Origin: Gemmatimonadota bacterium
GTDB taxonomy: Bacteria; Gemmatimonadota; Gemmatimonadetes; Longimicrobiales; Gaopeijiaceae
Direction of reading: 5' to 3'
Assembly (NCBI GenBank): GCA_003567615.1
Contig: PWZC01000066.1
Location: 1-7,435, forward strand
DNA: 7,435 nt
Below the pieces are notes generated by a model that worked only from the letters and a program-made list of their open reading frames with translations, had not been told where the DNA came from and did not search any database. This document shows positions 1 to 7,431 of this stretch, one piece after another (the stretch's first letter is position 1; each line of letters begins with the position of its first letter). A program made the position numbers and the translations under genes.

Positions 1-19
1 CCCTGAACCCCCAACCCCC

Positions 20-946
20 ATGCCTCGTCCAACGCCGACGCCTCCCTCTTCGAGCGGCTGGAACGATGACGCACCCAACGGCGACGAGAGCGCCGGAGTC
101 GAGACGCCGTCCGGTGCCCGAGCGGCGGTTGAGGAGCTTCTGGACGAGGTGGAGGCGGCCACCGAGCCCCGTCCCCTCATGGCGGTGGGAGGGCTGGAGG
201 GGAAGGCGGCCATCGTCACCGGCGCTTCGTCGGGCATCGGCCGAGCGGTGGCCGTGGCGCTGGCGCGGTCCGGAGTGGACGTGGCCTTCAACTACCTCGG
301 TGACAACGAGCGGGCCCACCGAGACGCCGACGTCACCGAGCAGACGCTGGCAGGTTATGACGTCCGGGTGTTTCGGCGGACGGTGGACTGTCGCCGGCCC
401 GAGCAGGTCAATGACTTCGTGGATCGCGCCGTCCAGCAACTGGGGGGGGTCCAGATCCTGGTGAACAACGCCGGGATCGGTCGGGATCGGGCCCTCTGGC
501 GCATGAGCGACGAGGAGTGGCGGGACGTCCTGGATACGAACCTCTCCGGTGCCTTCTACTTCCTTCGTGCCGTGGCCCCCTACTTCCGCGCCCAGGAGTA
601 CGGGAAGGTGGTGAATATCTCATCCATCCACGCCCTCAAGAGCGAGTTCGGGCTGGCGAACTACTCGGCTTCCAAGGGCGGCCTCCTCTCCCTTACCCGG
701 AGCGCCGCCGTGGAGCTGGGACCTTCCAACGTCAATGTGAACGCGGTGGCGCCGGGATACATCCGGACGACGCGGCTCACGGATCGGGTCCCACCGGAGA
801 TCATGGATCGGGCTCGGGAAGGGAGTGCGCTGGGACGCCTGGGCGACCCCCAGGATGTGGCCGGCGCCGTCCTCTTCCTCTGCTCCGAGGTGGCCCGGCA
901 TATCACCGGGGTCATCCTGCCGGTGGATGGGGGCCACCTGGCCTGA
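20..946 (+). CDS. FabG-type short-chain dehydrogenase/reductase with Pro-rich N-terminal extension
   Basis: A classical SDR, likely an NAD(P)H-dependent 3-oxoacyl-ACP/CoA reductase-type enzyme, cytoplasmic. Seen: Rossmann nucleotide motif TGASSGIG at residues 67-74, NNAG at 149-152, catalytic Asn174 (DTNLSGAF), Ser202 (NISSI), Tyr215 and Lys219 (YSASK), PG at 245-246, and the C-terminal VDGG typical of FabG relatives. The core of about 255 residues would start at Met54 (ATG at 179). The 53 residues before it are rich in Pro/Ser/Asp plus an acidic helix-like stretch (AAVEELLDEVEAA), unusual for FabG. No clear Shine-Dalgarno precedes ATG 20, and the frame stays open to the window edge (codons for P-E-P-P-T-P), so the protein may begin upstream. 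ATG 179 also lacks a well-spaced ribosome site. FabG, PhaB and glucose-1-dehydrogenase-like SDRs cannot be told apart from sequence alone, so the substrate is not assigned. The stop overlaps the next ATG by one base. Confidence 0.9.
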   Translation: MPRPTPTPPSSSGWNDDAPNGDESAGVETPSGARAAVEELLDEVEAATEPRPLMAVGGLEGKAAIVTGASSGIGRAVAVALARSGVDVAFNYLGDNERAHRDADVTEQTLAGYDVRVFRRTVDCRRPEQVNDFVDRAVQQLGGVQILVNNAGIGRDRALWRMSDEEWRDVLDTNLSGAFYFLRAVAPYFRAQEYGKVVNISSIHALKSEFGLANYSASKGGLLSLTRSAAVELGPSNVNVNAVAPGYIRTTRLTDRVPPEIMDRAREGSALGRLGDPQDVAGAVLFLCSEVARHITGVILPVDGGHLA

Positions 947-1410
947 TGGCTGGGCGGACCCGGAGGGCGATGCTTCTCGCGGTGGCCCTGGCCACCGGGG
1001 TCGTGGCCGCCGGGTGCGGTGAGGACCCGCCGGACTCGGAGGCCGTCCTCACCGAGGCGCTGCAAGAGCTGGTGCGGGGACCGTCCCCGGAGGAAGAGGC
1101 CCGGGGTGTGACGTCCTTCTTCTCGCCTGCCACCGCCCACATCGTGCGTTCGGTGTCGGTGGAAGGGTCGCTGGCGCAGGTGGACTTTCGGGACTTCCGT
1201 GCGCTGATCCCCAATGCCTCGTCGTCGGCCGGGAGCGAGGCCTTCCTCCAGGATCTCAACGAGACCGTCTTCGGTGCCGCCCCGATCGACGAGGTGGCCT
1301 ACACCCTGGAGGGGGACTGCGAGACGTTCTGGAACTTCCTGCAGCGCGGCTGCCAGCGGGTCCACCGCGGGAACGACGACGGATCCGTCCGGTACTCTCC
1401 ACGGGACTAA
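946..1410 (+). CDS. GerMN-domain lipoprotein
   Basis: A predicted envelope lipoprotein of 154 residues. The N-terminus MAGRTRRAMLLAVALATG is a basic stretch followed by a hydrophobic core, and the lipobox VAAGC puts the lipidated Cys at residue 24. The rest fits the GerMN (spore-germination GerM) domain: a helix with the LVRGPSPEEEARG pattern, then SVSVEGSLAQVDF, an EAFLQDLNETVF helix, and a strand ending VAYTLEG. In other proteins this domain is found in secreted or membrane-anchored wall-associated proteins. Its biochemical role is poorly defined, and nothing else here suggests sporulation. Two Cys near the C-terminus (DCETFWNFLQRGC) could form a disulfide outside the cytoplasm. ATG 946 overlaps the SDR stop as TGATG, which favours coupling. 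ATG 970 (Met9) is an alternative, but GGAGG sits only 3 bases before it and it loses the basic n-region. The domain call is from pattern recall, not a profile search. Confidence 0.75.
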   Translation: MAGRTRRAMLLAVALATGVVAAGCGEDPPDSEAVLTEALQELVRGPSPEEEARGVTSFFSPATAHIVRSVSVEGSLAQVDFRDFRALIPNASSSAGSEAFLQDLNETVFGAAPIDEVAYTLEGDCETFWNFLQRGCQRVHRGNDDGSVRYSPRD

Positions 1411-1441
1411 CCCAACATCACCGACTATCCACGGAGCACCG

Positions 1442-1914
<473 letters not shown>

Positions 1915-1918
<4 letters not shown>

Positions 1919-2382
1919 GCCGGGAGGGCCTCGGCGACGCTCGGTCGCAGGGGGAGGACGCTTCCTCCCAGGGCCGGGCGAAGGTGGTCCGGAGTGAGTC
2001 GGAGTGGAAGGAACGCCTCACCCCCGAGCAGTACCGGATCACCCGGAAGGCCGGGACGGAGCGTGCCTTCACCGGTGAATACTGGAATACCAAGACCCCG
2101 GGTACCTACAGCTGCGCCTGCTGCGGCGCACCCCTCTTCTCGTCCCGGACCAAGTTCGATTCGGGTACCGGGTGGCCCTCCTTCTGGAACGCGGTGGCGT
2201 CGGAGGCGGTGGAGGAACGGGAAGATCGTTCGCTCTTCATGCGCCGAACCGAGGTGCTCTGCGCCACCTGCGACGCCCACCTGGGACATGTCTTCCCCGA
2301 TGGCCCGCGCCCCACCGGGCGCCGCTACTGCATCAATTCGGCGTCGCTCAAGCTCGAGCCCGAGGGGGAGGAGGGTGGGTAA
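1915..2382 (+). CDS. msrB: Peptide-methionine (R)-S-oxide reductase MsrB
   Basis: Reduces the R-epimer of methionine sulfoxide in proteins, usually with thioredoxin as reductant. No signal peptide is seen, so it is likely cytoplasmic. MsrB signatures are in order: SESEWKERLTPEQYRITRKAGTE-like start region at about 27-50, zinc-ligand pairs Cys67/Cys70 (CACC) and Cys116/Cys119 (CATC), FDSGTGWPSF at 81-90, HLGHVFPDGP at 122-131, and RYCINSASL with catalytic Cys139. The position that carries the resolving Cys in many MsrBs (SGCGWPSF) is Thr85, as in a common subgroup, so recycling would use another thiol or direct reduction. The first 23 residues are Ser/Gly/Asp-rich and not part of the family core. 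GTG at 1984 (residue 24) is an alternative start matching the usual family length. GTG 1915 is preferred because it overlaps the PPIase stop by four bases. Confidence 0.95.
1952..1969 (+). other. Perfect 7-bp hairpin inside the msrB leader codons
   Basis: GGGAGGA (1952-1958) pairs with TCCTCCC (1963-1969) around the loop CGCT, 37 bases after the GTG start of msrB and 15 bases before the alternative GTG at 1984. The left arm is Shine-Dalgarno-like and would be hidden in the stem. It lies in the non-conserved N-terminal part of MsrB. Function is unknown and it may be chance in GC-rich DNA. Confidence 0.3.
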
Positions 2383-2989
2383 TCTCCCGCGGCGGAGCGG
2401 AGCCCTTCTGGCACTCATGGGCCTCCTGGTTCTGGCGGCGTGTGGGGTTCGGAACGCCCCGCCGCCGCCGGAGCCGGGGTGGGAGCGGGGTGGGGTTCCG
2501 GATCTTCGGGGGACCACGGTTCTCCTTCTTCCGGTACAAGCTTCATGGGTCGGTGACCGAGGTGCCGTGGACGGCGAACTCCGGTACGCCCTCGAGTCCA
2601 GGGGACCGGCGGTGCGCTGGCTGGGCGGCCGGGAGCTGGAGGTGCTGGCCCGGCAGGCGGGACGCCTGGGGGCGGATGTCCATGCACTTCCCGTCTCCAT
2701 CTTCGAAGTGGGTGAGGTGGAGCGGGTGGGAGATCCGCTCTTCGGAGCCGTCTATCGGCTGGGCGCCATTGCCGATGCCCGCTATGCGCTGCTGCCGGTT
2801 GCCGCCCGGACCACGGAGGGGGAGGAGGATCCCGGTCAAGTCCGGGCCAATCTGAACCTGGCCCTTCTCGACACCCGGTCGGGCCGGGTCCTCTGGCAGG
2901 GGATCCTGGAAGGCACGCCTGGGGCCCAGGGCTCCCCGGCGCCGCTGGCCTCCCTGGCGGAGCGGGTGGCGGGGCGGCTGCTTCCCTGA
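2375..2989 (+). CDS. Lipoprotein, possible TolB-N/CsgG-like alpha/beta fold
   Basis: A predicted lipoprotein of 204 residues. I do not recognise a named gene. GTG 2375 gives MGNLPRRSGALLALMGLL, with Arg6-Arg7, a hydrophobic core and lipobox VLAAC (Cys23). The only ATG nearby (2417) would leave too short a signal peptide without basic residues. GGGGGAGGAG just before the GTG provides a ribosome site, and the start overlaps the msrB stop by eight bases. After a Pro-rich linker (PPPPEP, 29-34) there is a strand TTVLLLPVQ (47-55), a helix DGELRYALESRG (66-77), a helix ELEVLARQAGRLGAD, a strand YALLPVAAR (137-145), and LNLALLDTRSGRVLWQG (160-176). That order, with 'D-x-x-xG-x-V-L-W', resembles the TolB-N/CsgG/LpoB-type fold of periplasmic lipoproteins. 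This is inference from pattern. No catalytic residues are evident. Confidence 0.75.
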   Translation: MGNLPRRSGALLALMGLLVLAACGVRNAPPPPEPGWERGGVPDLRGTTVLLLPVQASWVGDRGAVDGELRYALESRGPAVRWLGGRELEVLARQAGRLGADVHALPVSIFEVGEVERVGDPLFGAVYRLGAIADARYALLPVAARTTEGEEDPGQVRANLNLALLDTRSGRVLWQGILEGTPGAQGSPAPLASLAERVAGRLLP

Positions 2990-3004
2990 GTTCTGGGTGC
3001 TGAG

Positions 3005-3030
3005 CCGAGGTTTTCGGTTGCCGATATCGG
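3005..3030. repeat. Two tandem CCGA...TCGG inverted repeats
   Basis: CCGA at 3005-3008 faces TCGG at 3014-3017, and the same pair recurs at 3021-3030 as the perfect palindrome CCGATATCGG. The two dyads are 16 bases apart, 16 bases past the stop of the upstream lipoprotein gene. This could be a binding site or part of an operon boundary. There is no T-run of terminator type. The rest of the 206-base gap (3031-3122) is C-rich, and I see no gene or convincing promoter in it. Confidence 0.25.
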
Positions 3031-3122
3031 GCCCTTCGCCCCTTGCCCGCCCCGGGTCCCCTCTGCGACCCTTGGCCCCCTCCGCGTCCGGCGCGGGTAT
3101 GGAGGAGCGACTCGCGTCCTGT

Positions 3123-3194
3123 CCTTGCCTCCGGCCCAGCTCAAATCCTTGCCTCCGGCCCAGCTCAAATCCTTGCCTCCGGCCCAGCTCAAAC
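3123..3194 (+). repeat. Three tandem copies of a 24-base repeat abutting a start codon
   Basis: Copies lie at 3123-3146, 3147-3170 and 3171-3194. The unit starts CCTTGCCTCCGG and ends CCCAGCTCAAAT. The first two are identical and the third differs only in its last base (C for T). One base separates the array from the ATG at 3196, so the array occupies the place where the ribosome site should be, and no purine-rich Shine-Dalgarno is present. Near-identity of the copies implies recent duplication. Confidence 0.95.
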
Positions 3195-3195
3195 C

Positions 3196-3750
3196 ATGAA
3201 GCCCAGTAGCCCCCGATTCGCTCGTCGCCAGCCCGTCGGGCTCCAGTCCATCGTCCTTCTGCTCGTATCGGCGTCGGCCCTTCTCCTGCTCGGCTGTGAG
3301 CGCGAGGACGTGGAGCATCCCGTGCCGGCGGCCTCGACCATCGCGGAGTACTACGTGTGGGAGGGGGGAGTGTCGGCCCAGATCAGCGGAAACGTGGCCC
3401 AGGTGAGTGTCACCGTGGAGCCGGATCAGTACCGGCGAGGGGGGGACCTGTGGGCCAAGGCCTTCCCCTACCTCTTCCTGTTCTCGCCGGGCACGCGCGA
3501 CGCCCTGTCCGATCATCCGGGTCTGGGAGGGGTGCGCATCGTGGCTCGCCACCCCAACGGCGACGCCATCTCCCAGGCGCTTCTCAGCCGCGGGACGCTG
3601 ACCCCGGTGACGTGGAATCGGGCCCTCCGCATTGCCCGGGACGCCCGCCAGGAGGGAACGGAGCGCCCGGGTCGGGTACAGGACCTGGTTCGGTGGGGTG
3701 AGGATCACACCGATTTCGAGTATAATCCGAGCTACATTCGCAATCCCTGA
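3196..3750 (+). CDS. Lipoprotein of unknown function
   Basis: A predicted lipoprotein of 184 residues that I do not recognise. The N-terminus is basic (Arg7, Arg10, Arg11), then IVLLLVSASALLLLGC with lipobox LLGC and lipidated Cys34. The mature part has a beta-rich middle (VSAQISGNVAQVSVTVEP, 59-76), an aromatic helix-like segment (LWAKAFPYLFLFSP, 85-98), a helix with NRALRIARDARQEG, and the C-terminal WGEDHTDFEYNPSYI (167-181), which looks like a constrained motif. The start is chosen because ATG 3196 gives a normal lipoprotein signal. The frame is open upstream through the 24-base repeat back to a TTG at 3043, but that would bury the signal segment behind about 50 low-complexity residues. 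It is unusual that no Shine-Dalgarno precedes the ATG. It may lead the operon containing icd, 19 bases downstream. Confidence 0.75.
   Translation: MKPSSPRFARRQPVGLQSIVLLLVSASALLLLGCEREDVEHPVPAASTIAEYYVWEGGVSAQISGNVAQVSVTVEPDQYRRGGDLWAKAFPYLFLFSPGTRDALSDHPGLGGVRIVARHPNGDAISQALLSRGTLTPVTWNRALRIARDARQEGTERPGRVQDLVRWGEDHTDFEYNPSYIRNP
3698..3726 (+). promoter_or_regulatory. Candidate icd promoter inside the lipoprotein gene
   Basis: A perfect TATAAT at 3721-3726 is preceded, with a 17-base spacer, by GTGAGG (3698-3703), which matches TTGACA at three positions. Transcription would start near 3733, about 37 bases before the icd ATG. A consensus -10 stands out in such GC-rich DNA, but it also encodes Tyr-Asn in the lipoprotein's C-terminal motif, so it could be coincidence. 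Confidence 0.35.
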
Positions 3751-3769
3751 CCCCACTCGAAGAGACGAC

Positions 3770-4786
3770 ATGGCCAAGACGATCACGGTGATCCCGGGCG
3801 ACGGAATCGGACCCGAGGTGACAGAAGCGACAAGGACCGTTCTGGATGCGGCGGGTGCCGATGTGGAGTGGGAAGAGCAGGTGGCGGGGCTCGCCGGGCT
3901 CGATCGACTCAAGAGCCCGCTTCCGGACGTGACGCTGGATTCCATCCGTCGCAACGGTGTCTGTCTGAAGGGGCCCCTCACCACGCCCATGGGTACGGGC
4001 TTCCGCTCCATCAATGTGGCGATCCGGAAGACCTTCGACCTGTACGCCAACGTCCGTCCCGCCCTCTCCATGGTCCCCGGCGGTCGGTACGAGGACATCG
4101 ATCTGGTCCTGATCCGCGAAAACACCGAGGGGCTCTACGTGGGTGTGGAGCACTACATCGGCCTCGAGGGCGACCCGCGGGCGGCGGCGGAGTCCGTGAT
4201 GATCATCACGCGGCACGGATCCGAACGCATCGTCCGCTACGCCTTCGAATACGCCCGGGACCATGGCCGGAAGAAGGTGACCCTGGCCCACAAGGCCAAC
4301 ATCCTCAAGTACACCCAGGGGCTGTTCCTGGATGTGGGCCGCGAGGTGGCCAAGGAGTTCGAGGGCCAGGTGGCCTTCGAGGATCGGATCATCGACGCCA
4401 CGGCCATGCAGCTCGTGGTGGATCCGTACTCCTTCGATGTTCTGGTCATGGAGAACATGTTCGGGGATATCCTGTCGGATCTCATGGCCGGCCTCGTCGG
4501 CGGGCTCGGACTGGCGCCGGCAGCCAACATCGGAAAGGATGCCGCCATGTTCGAGGCGGTCCACGGCTCGGCCCCGGACATCGCCGGGCTCGGGGTTGCG
4601 AATCCGAGTTCCCTGATCCTGTCCGGAGCCATGATGATGGAGCACGTCGGGCAGGCGCCGGTAGCCAGCCGTGTCCGGGAAGCGCTGGGGCGGGTGCTGG
4701 AAGATCCGAGTCGACGCACCCGCGATCTCGGAGGGTCCGCCTCCACCTCCGAGTTTACCCGGGCCGTCCTGGACGAACTGGAATAG
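3770..4786 (+). CDS. icd: NAD-dependent isocitrate dehydrogenase
   Basis: Oxidative decarboxylation of isocitrate to 2-oxoglutarate in the TCA cycle, cytoplasmic, 338 residues. It belongs to the isocitrate/isopropylmalate dehydrogenase family: VIPGDGIGPEV at 7-17, the substrate loop FRSINVAIRKTFDLYANVRP (78-97) with Ser80, Asn82, Arg86 and Arg96, IRENTEG with Arg116, catalytic Tyr123, AHKANILK with Lys175, and GDILSDL with metal-ligand Asp233 and Asp237. The Ser-x-Asn substrate loop points to isocitrate rather than isopropylmalate and resembles mitochondrial IDH3. The cofactor loop HGSAPDIAG has Asp270-Ile271 where NADP enzymes such as E. coli Icd have Lys-Tyr, which favours NAD+. Homoisocitrate dehydrogenase is the main alternative. 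GAAGAGA lies five bases before ATG 3770. A zinc-ribbon membrane protein gene follows after 12 bases. Confidence 0.92.
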   Translation: MAKTITVIPGDGIGPEVTEATRTVLDAAGADVEWEEQVAGLAGLDRLKSPLPDVTLDSIRRNGVCLKGPLTTPMGTGFRSINVAIRKTFDLYANVRPALSMVPGGRYEDIDLVLIRENTEGLYVGVEHYIGLEGDPRAAAESVMIITRHGSERIVRYAFEYARDHGRKKVTLAHKANILKYTQGLFLDVGREVAKEFEGQVAFEDRIIDATAMQLVVDPYSFDVLVMENMFGDILSDLMAGLVGGLGLAPAANIGKDAAMFEAVHGSAPDIAGLGVANPSSLILSGAMMMEHVGQAPVASRVREALGRVLEDPSRRTRDLGGSASTSEFTRAVLDELE

Positions 4787-4798
4787 GGGGCGGGGACC

Positions 4799-5221
4799 AT
4801 GGGACAGGACGCGGTCAACTGGCGGGACCGGTTTCCGGGAGAGGTGACCTGCGTCCGCTGTCTGCAGAAGCGGTCCGTGGAAGAGCTGGATCGGCTGCTC
4901 TGGTGTGACGAGTGCCAGGCGGCGGCCAAGCGGCGAGCGAGTATCCGCGGATGGCTGGCCGGCGCTGCCCTCGCTGTGGTACTGGCCCTCTACATCTGGT
5001 TGGTGATCCAGCCGGACCTGAGCCTCATCCCCACGGGATGGGCCGCCACCCTGGCGGTGGCCTTCTACCTGGGGGCGCGTGTGGCCCGGGAGCTATTCCT
5101 GGGCTGGGAACGACTGGCGAATCGTCGAGCAGTGGAGGCCAGGCCTCCTTCGCTGGACACTGACTCGGGCCGGGAGCCCGGGGATGGCCGTCAAGGGCGG
5201 CGGCCGCGCCGCCGGGATTGA
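4799..5221 (+). CDS. Zinc-ribbon membrane protein, two predicted helices
   Basis: An unrecognised protein of 140 residues. The cytosolic-looking N-terminus has two CxxC knuckles, Cys18/Cys21 (CVRC) and Cys36/Cys39 (CDEC), 14 residues apart, the layout of a zinc ribbon. A basic patch (AKRRASIR, 43-50) is followed by hydrophobic segments at about 52-70 (WLAGAALAVVLALYIWLVI) and 80-95, then a charged, Arg-rich disordered tail ending RRPRRRD. The two helices suggest a hairpin with both ends in the cytoplasm, on the positive-inside rule. GGGGCGGGGACC before ATG 4799 is a plausible ribosome site. It sits 12 bases after icd, so the two are probably co-transcribed. Function is unknown. Similar ribbon-plus-helix proteins occur as uncharacterised genes in many bacteria. 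Confidence 0.75.
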   Translation: MGQDAVNWRDRFPGEVTCVRCLQKRSVEELDRLLWCDECQAAAKRRASIRGWLAGAALAVVLALYIWLVIQPDLSLIPTGWAATLAVAFYLGARVARELFLGWERLANRRAVEARPPSLDTDSGREPGDGRQGRRPRRRD

Positions 5222-5265
5222 ACACAACCTTCATCGCTACACCCTTACCCGAGGAAACGACACCC

Positions 5266-6450
<1,185 letters not shown>

Positions 6451-6460
6451 GGGGGTTGGG

Positions 6461-6943
6461 ATGGCTTCGGAGGGGCCCTCACGAGGCGGGGTGGATGAGA
6501 AGCGTCCGCCGGTCAGTGGGCCGGGGACGGAGAGTCGGCCTCCCGGTGAATCCGGGGCCGTGAGTCGACCTTCCGGTGAATCCGGGGCCGTGAGTCGGCC
6601 TTCCGATGGGTCGGGGACGGAGCCTCCCCGCCAATATGGGCCGGATGGGGAGCAGGGTGACCGGGCAAGGGGTCCTGAGCGCGGTGGGTTCTGGGACCAG
6701 GAGCCCATGGCCACCATCCGGGCCCATCCCCGCCGCTTCGCCTGGGGGCTCCCTGCCGCTTTCGTACTTCCGGTGGTGGCGGGACTCCTCATCGCGGGCA
6801 GGAATCTCTCGGCGGCCATTGCCCTGCAGCTCTTCCTTCAGACCGTGGGGCTCCTCTGGCTCTACATCCCCCCCGCTCGCGCCCGCTGGCAGGCCGAGCG
6901 GGAGAGGCGGTTGCGTGAGGCTCGAGAACCCTCCGGGGGTTGA
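6461..6943 (+). CDS. Small two-helix membrane protein with repetitive N-terminal tail
   Basis: An unrecognised protein of 160 residues. Residues 1-80 are disordered (Pro, Ser, Gly, Glu, Arg) and contain four decapeptide units at 17-56. Then comes a short amphipathic stretch (MATIRAHPRRFAWG) and two hydrophobic segments at about 97-113 and 117-136, followed by a basic-acidic helix (ARARWQAERERRLREARE). Both ends are likely cytoplasmic. ATG 6461 is 10 bases after gcdH with GAGGGGGTTGGG before it. ATG 6707 (Met83), with CAGGAG three bases upstream, would give a 78-residue protein without the tail, and the tail might be an expendable, expanding segment. There is no domain evidence for function. 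The stop overlaps a TTGACG that may belong to the tRNA promoter. Confidence 0.65.
   Translation: MASEGPSRGGVDEKRPPVSGPGTESRPPGESGAVSRPSGESGAVSRPSDGSGTEPPRQYGPDGEQGDRARGPERGGFWDQEPMATIRAHPRRFAWGLPAAFVLPVVAGLLIAGRNLSAAIALQLFLQTVGLLWLYIPPARARWQAERERRLREAREPSGG
6509..6628 (+). repeat. Four in-frame 30-base repeats encoding decapeptides
   Basis: Units at 6509-6538, 6539-6568, 6569-6598 and 6599-6628 encode PVSGPGTESR, PPGESGAVSR, PSGESGAVSR and PSDGSGTEPP. The two middle units are nearly identical in DNA and the outer ones are degenerate. Being a multiple of three, expansion or loss of units keeps the reading frame. Confidence 0.9.
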
Positions 6944-6967
6944 CGAACCGGCCCGGGCAAGTAGTTT
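6940..6967 (+). promoter_or_regulatory. Candidate promoter for tRNA-Lys
   Basis: TTGACG (6940-6945, five of six to the -35 consensus) overlaps the stop codon of the upstream membrane-protein gene and is followed after 16 bases by TAGTTT (6962-6967), inside the AT-rich patch TAGTTTTAA. Transcription would start near 6974, about 60 bases before the tRNA. The -10 is weak. Confidence 0.4.
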
Positions 6968-7035
6968 TAACGGCTCCGGAAGTTCAGCGGTGTCCAGGTG
7001 TCCGTCAGCCGGGCCATCGCCATCCATCGGAATCA

Positions 7036-7108
<73 letters not shown>

Positions 7109-7134
7109 CTCGATCAGGTGGAACGGTACATGGA

Positions 7135-7172
7135 CCGAGCCCCCATCCATTGGATGGGGGCTCGGTTTTTTT
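7135..7172 (+). terminator. Strong intrinsic terminator after tRNA-Lys
   Basis: A perfect 14-bp stem, CCGAGCCCCCATCC (7135-7148) with GGATGGGGGCTCGG (7152-7165), closed by the three-base loop ATT and followed at once by seven T (7166-7172). It starts 27 bases after the tRNA. There is no A-run on the left side, so it acts on the + strand only. Confidence 0.95.
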
Positions 7173-7288
7173 CGTGGATCCTGTCTGGTCGTGGGGCAAG
7201 CGGTGGCCGCTGGGGAATTCGGTGGATTCCAAGGGAACAGGGCCAGCCCACCACGATGTCCTGGCGGAGATCCGCATGGGCCCGGTCG
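7173..7288. other. Intergenic stretch without recognisable genes
   Basis: Between the terminator and the palindromic array I see no gene with family motifs or a supported start. Short open frames on both strands run through the tRNA, terminator or repeats and are not credible. One small dyad, GGAAT (7214-7218) with ATTCC (7226-7230), is probably chance. Confidence 0.5.
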
Positions 7289-7431
7289 CGGTACCTTTTG
7301 CTGAACGCAGGCGCACAAATGCGGGAGCGTTCAGCGTTGGTAACCTATACGGTGCCCTTCGCTGAACGCGGCTCTTTCTTCACAGCGTGCGTTCAGCGTT
7401 CGGGACCTATACGGTCACCTTTGCTGAACGC
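7289..7431. repeat. Array of 43-base imperfect palindromes with 18-19-base variable segments
   Basis: Two full 43-base units (7327-7369 and 7389-7431) match at 37 positions, and a right-half unit lies at 7289-7308. Each full unit begins GCGTTCAGCGTT, has the core ACCTATACGGT in the middle (7343-7353; 7405-7415), and ends GCTGAACGC, the reverse complement of its first nine bases. The repeat period is 61-62 bases. Differing segments of 18 bases (7309-7326) and 19 bases (7370-7388) separate the units. The period is not a multiple of three, which argues against coding. The array begins about 117 bases beyond the tRNA terminator and reaches the window end, so its full size is unknown. Confidence 0.9.

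Noticed and set aside
3005..3030. Terminator after the second lipoprotein gene
   Set aside because: Stems are only four to five bases and no T-run follows.
3043..3195. TTG 3043 as the start of the lipoprotein
   Set aside because: It would place the lipoprotein signal sequence after about 50 low-complexity residues. ATG 3196 gives a standard signal and lipobox.
2836..4125. Minus-strand open frame of 429 codons
   Set aside because: It crosses two + strand lipoprotein genes and the icd start, and shows only the reversed 24-base repeat, no domain.
6927..6941. AACCC/GGGTT hairpin as a terminator before the tRNA
   Set aside because: The five-base stem has no following T-run and overlaps the stop codon and the candidate -35 element.
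7150..7365. 71-codon + strand open frame after the tRNA
   Set aside because: It starts inside the terminator stem and ends in the palindromic array, with no ribosome site or recognisable protein pattern.
7289..7431. CRISPR array
   Set aside because: Units are 43 bases with six mismatches between two copies, and the separating segments are only 18-19 bases and self-complementary. No cas genes are in the window.
7289..7431. Integron attC sites
   Set aside because: GCTGAAC and GTTCAGC each miss the RYYYAAC / GTTRRRY core consensus at the fourth position, and the units are too close together to hold cassettes.
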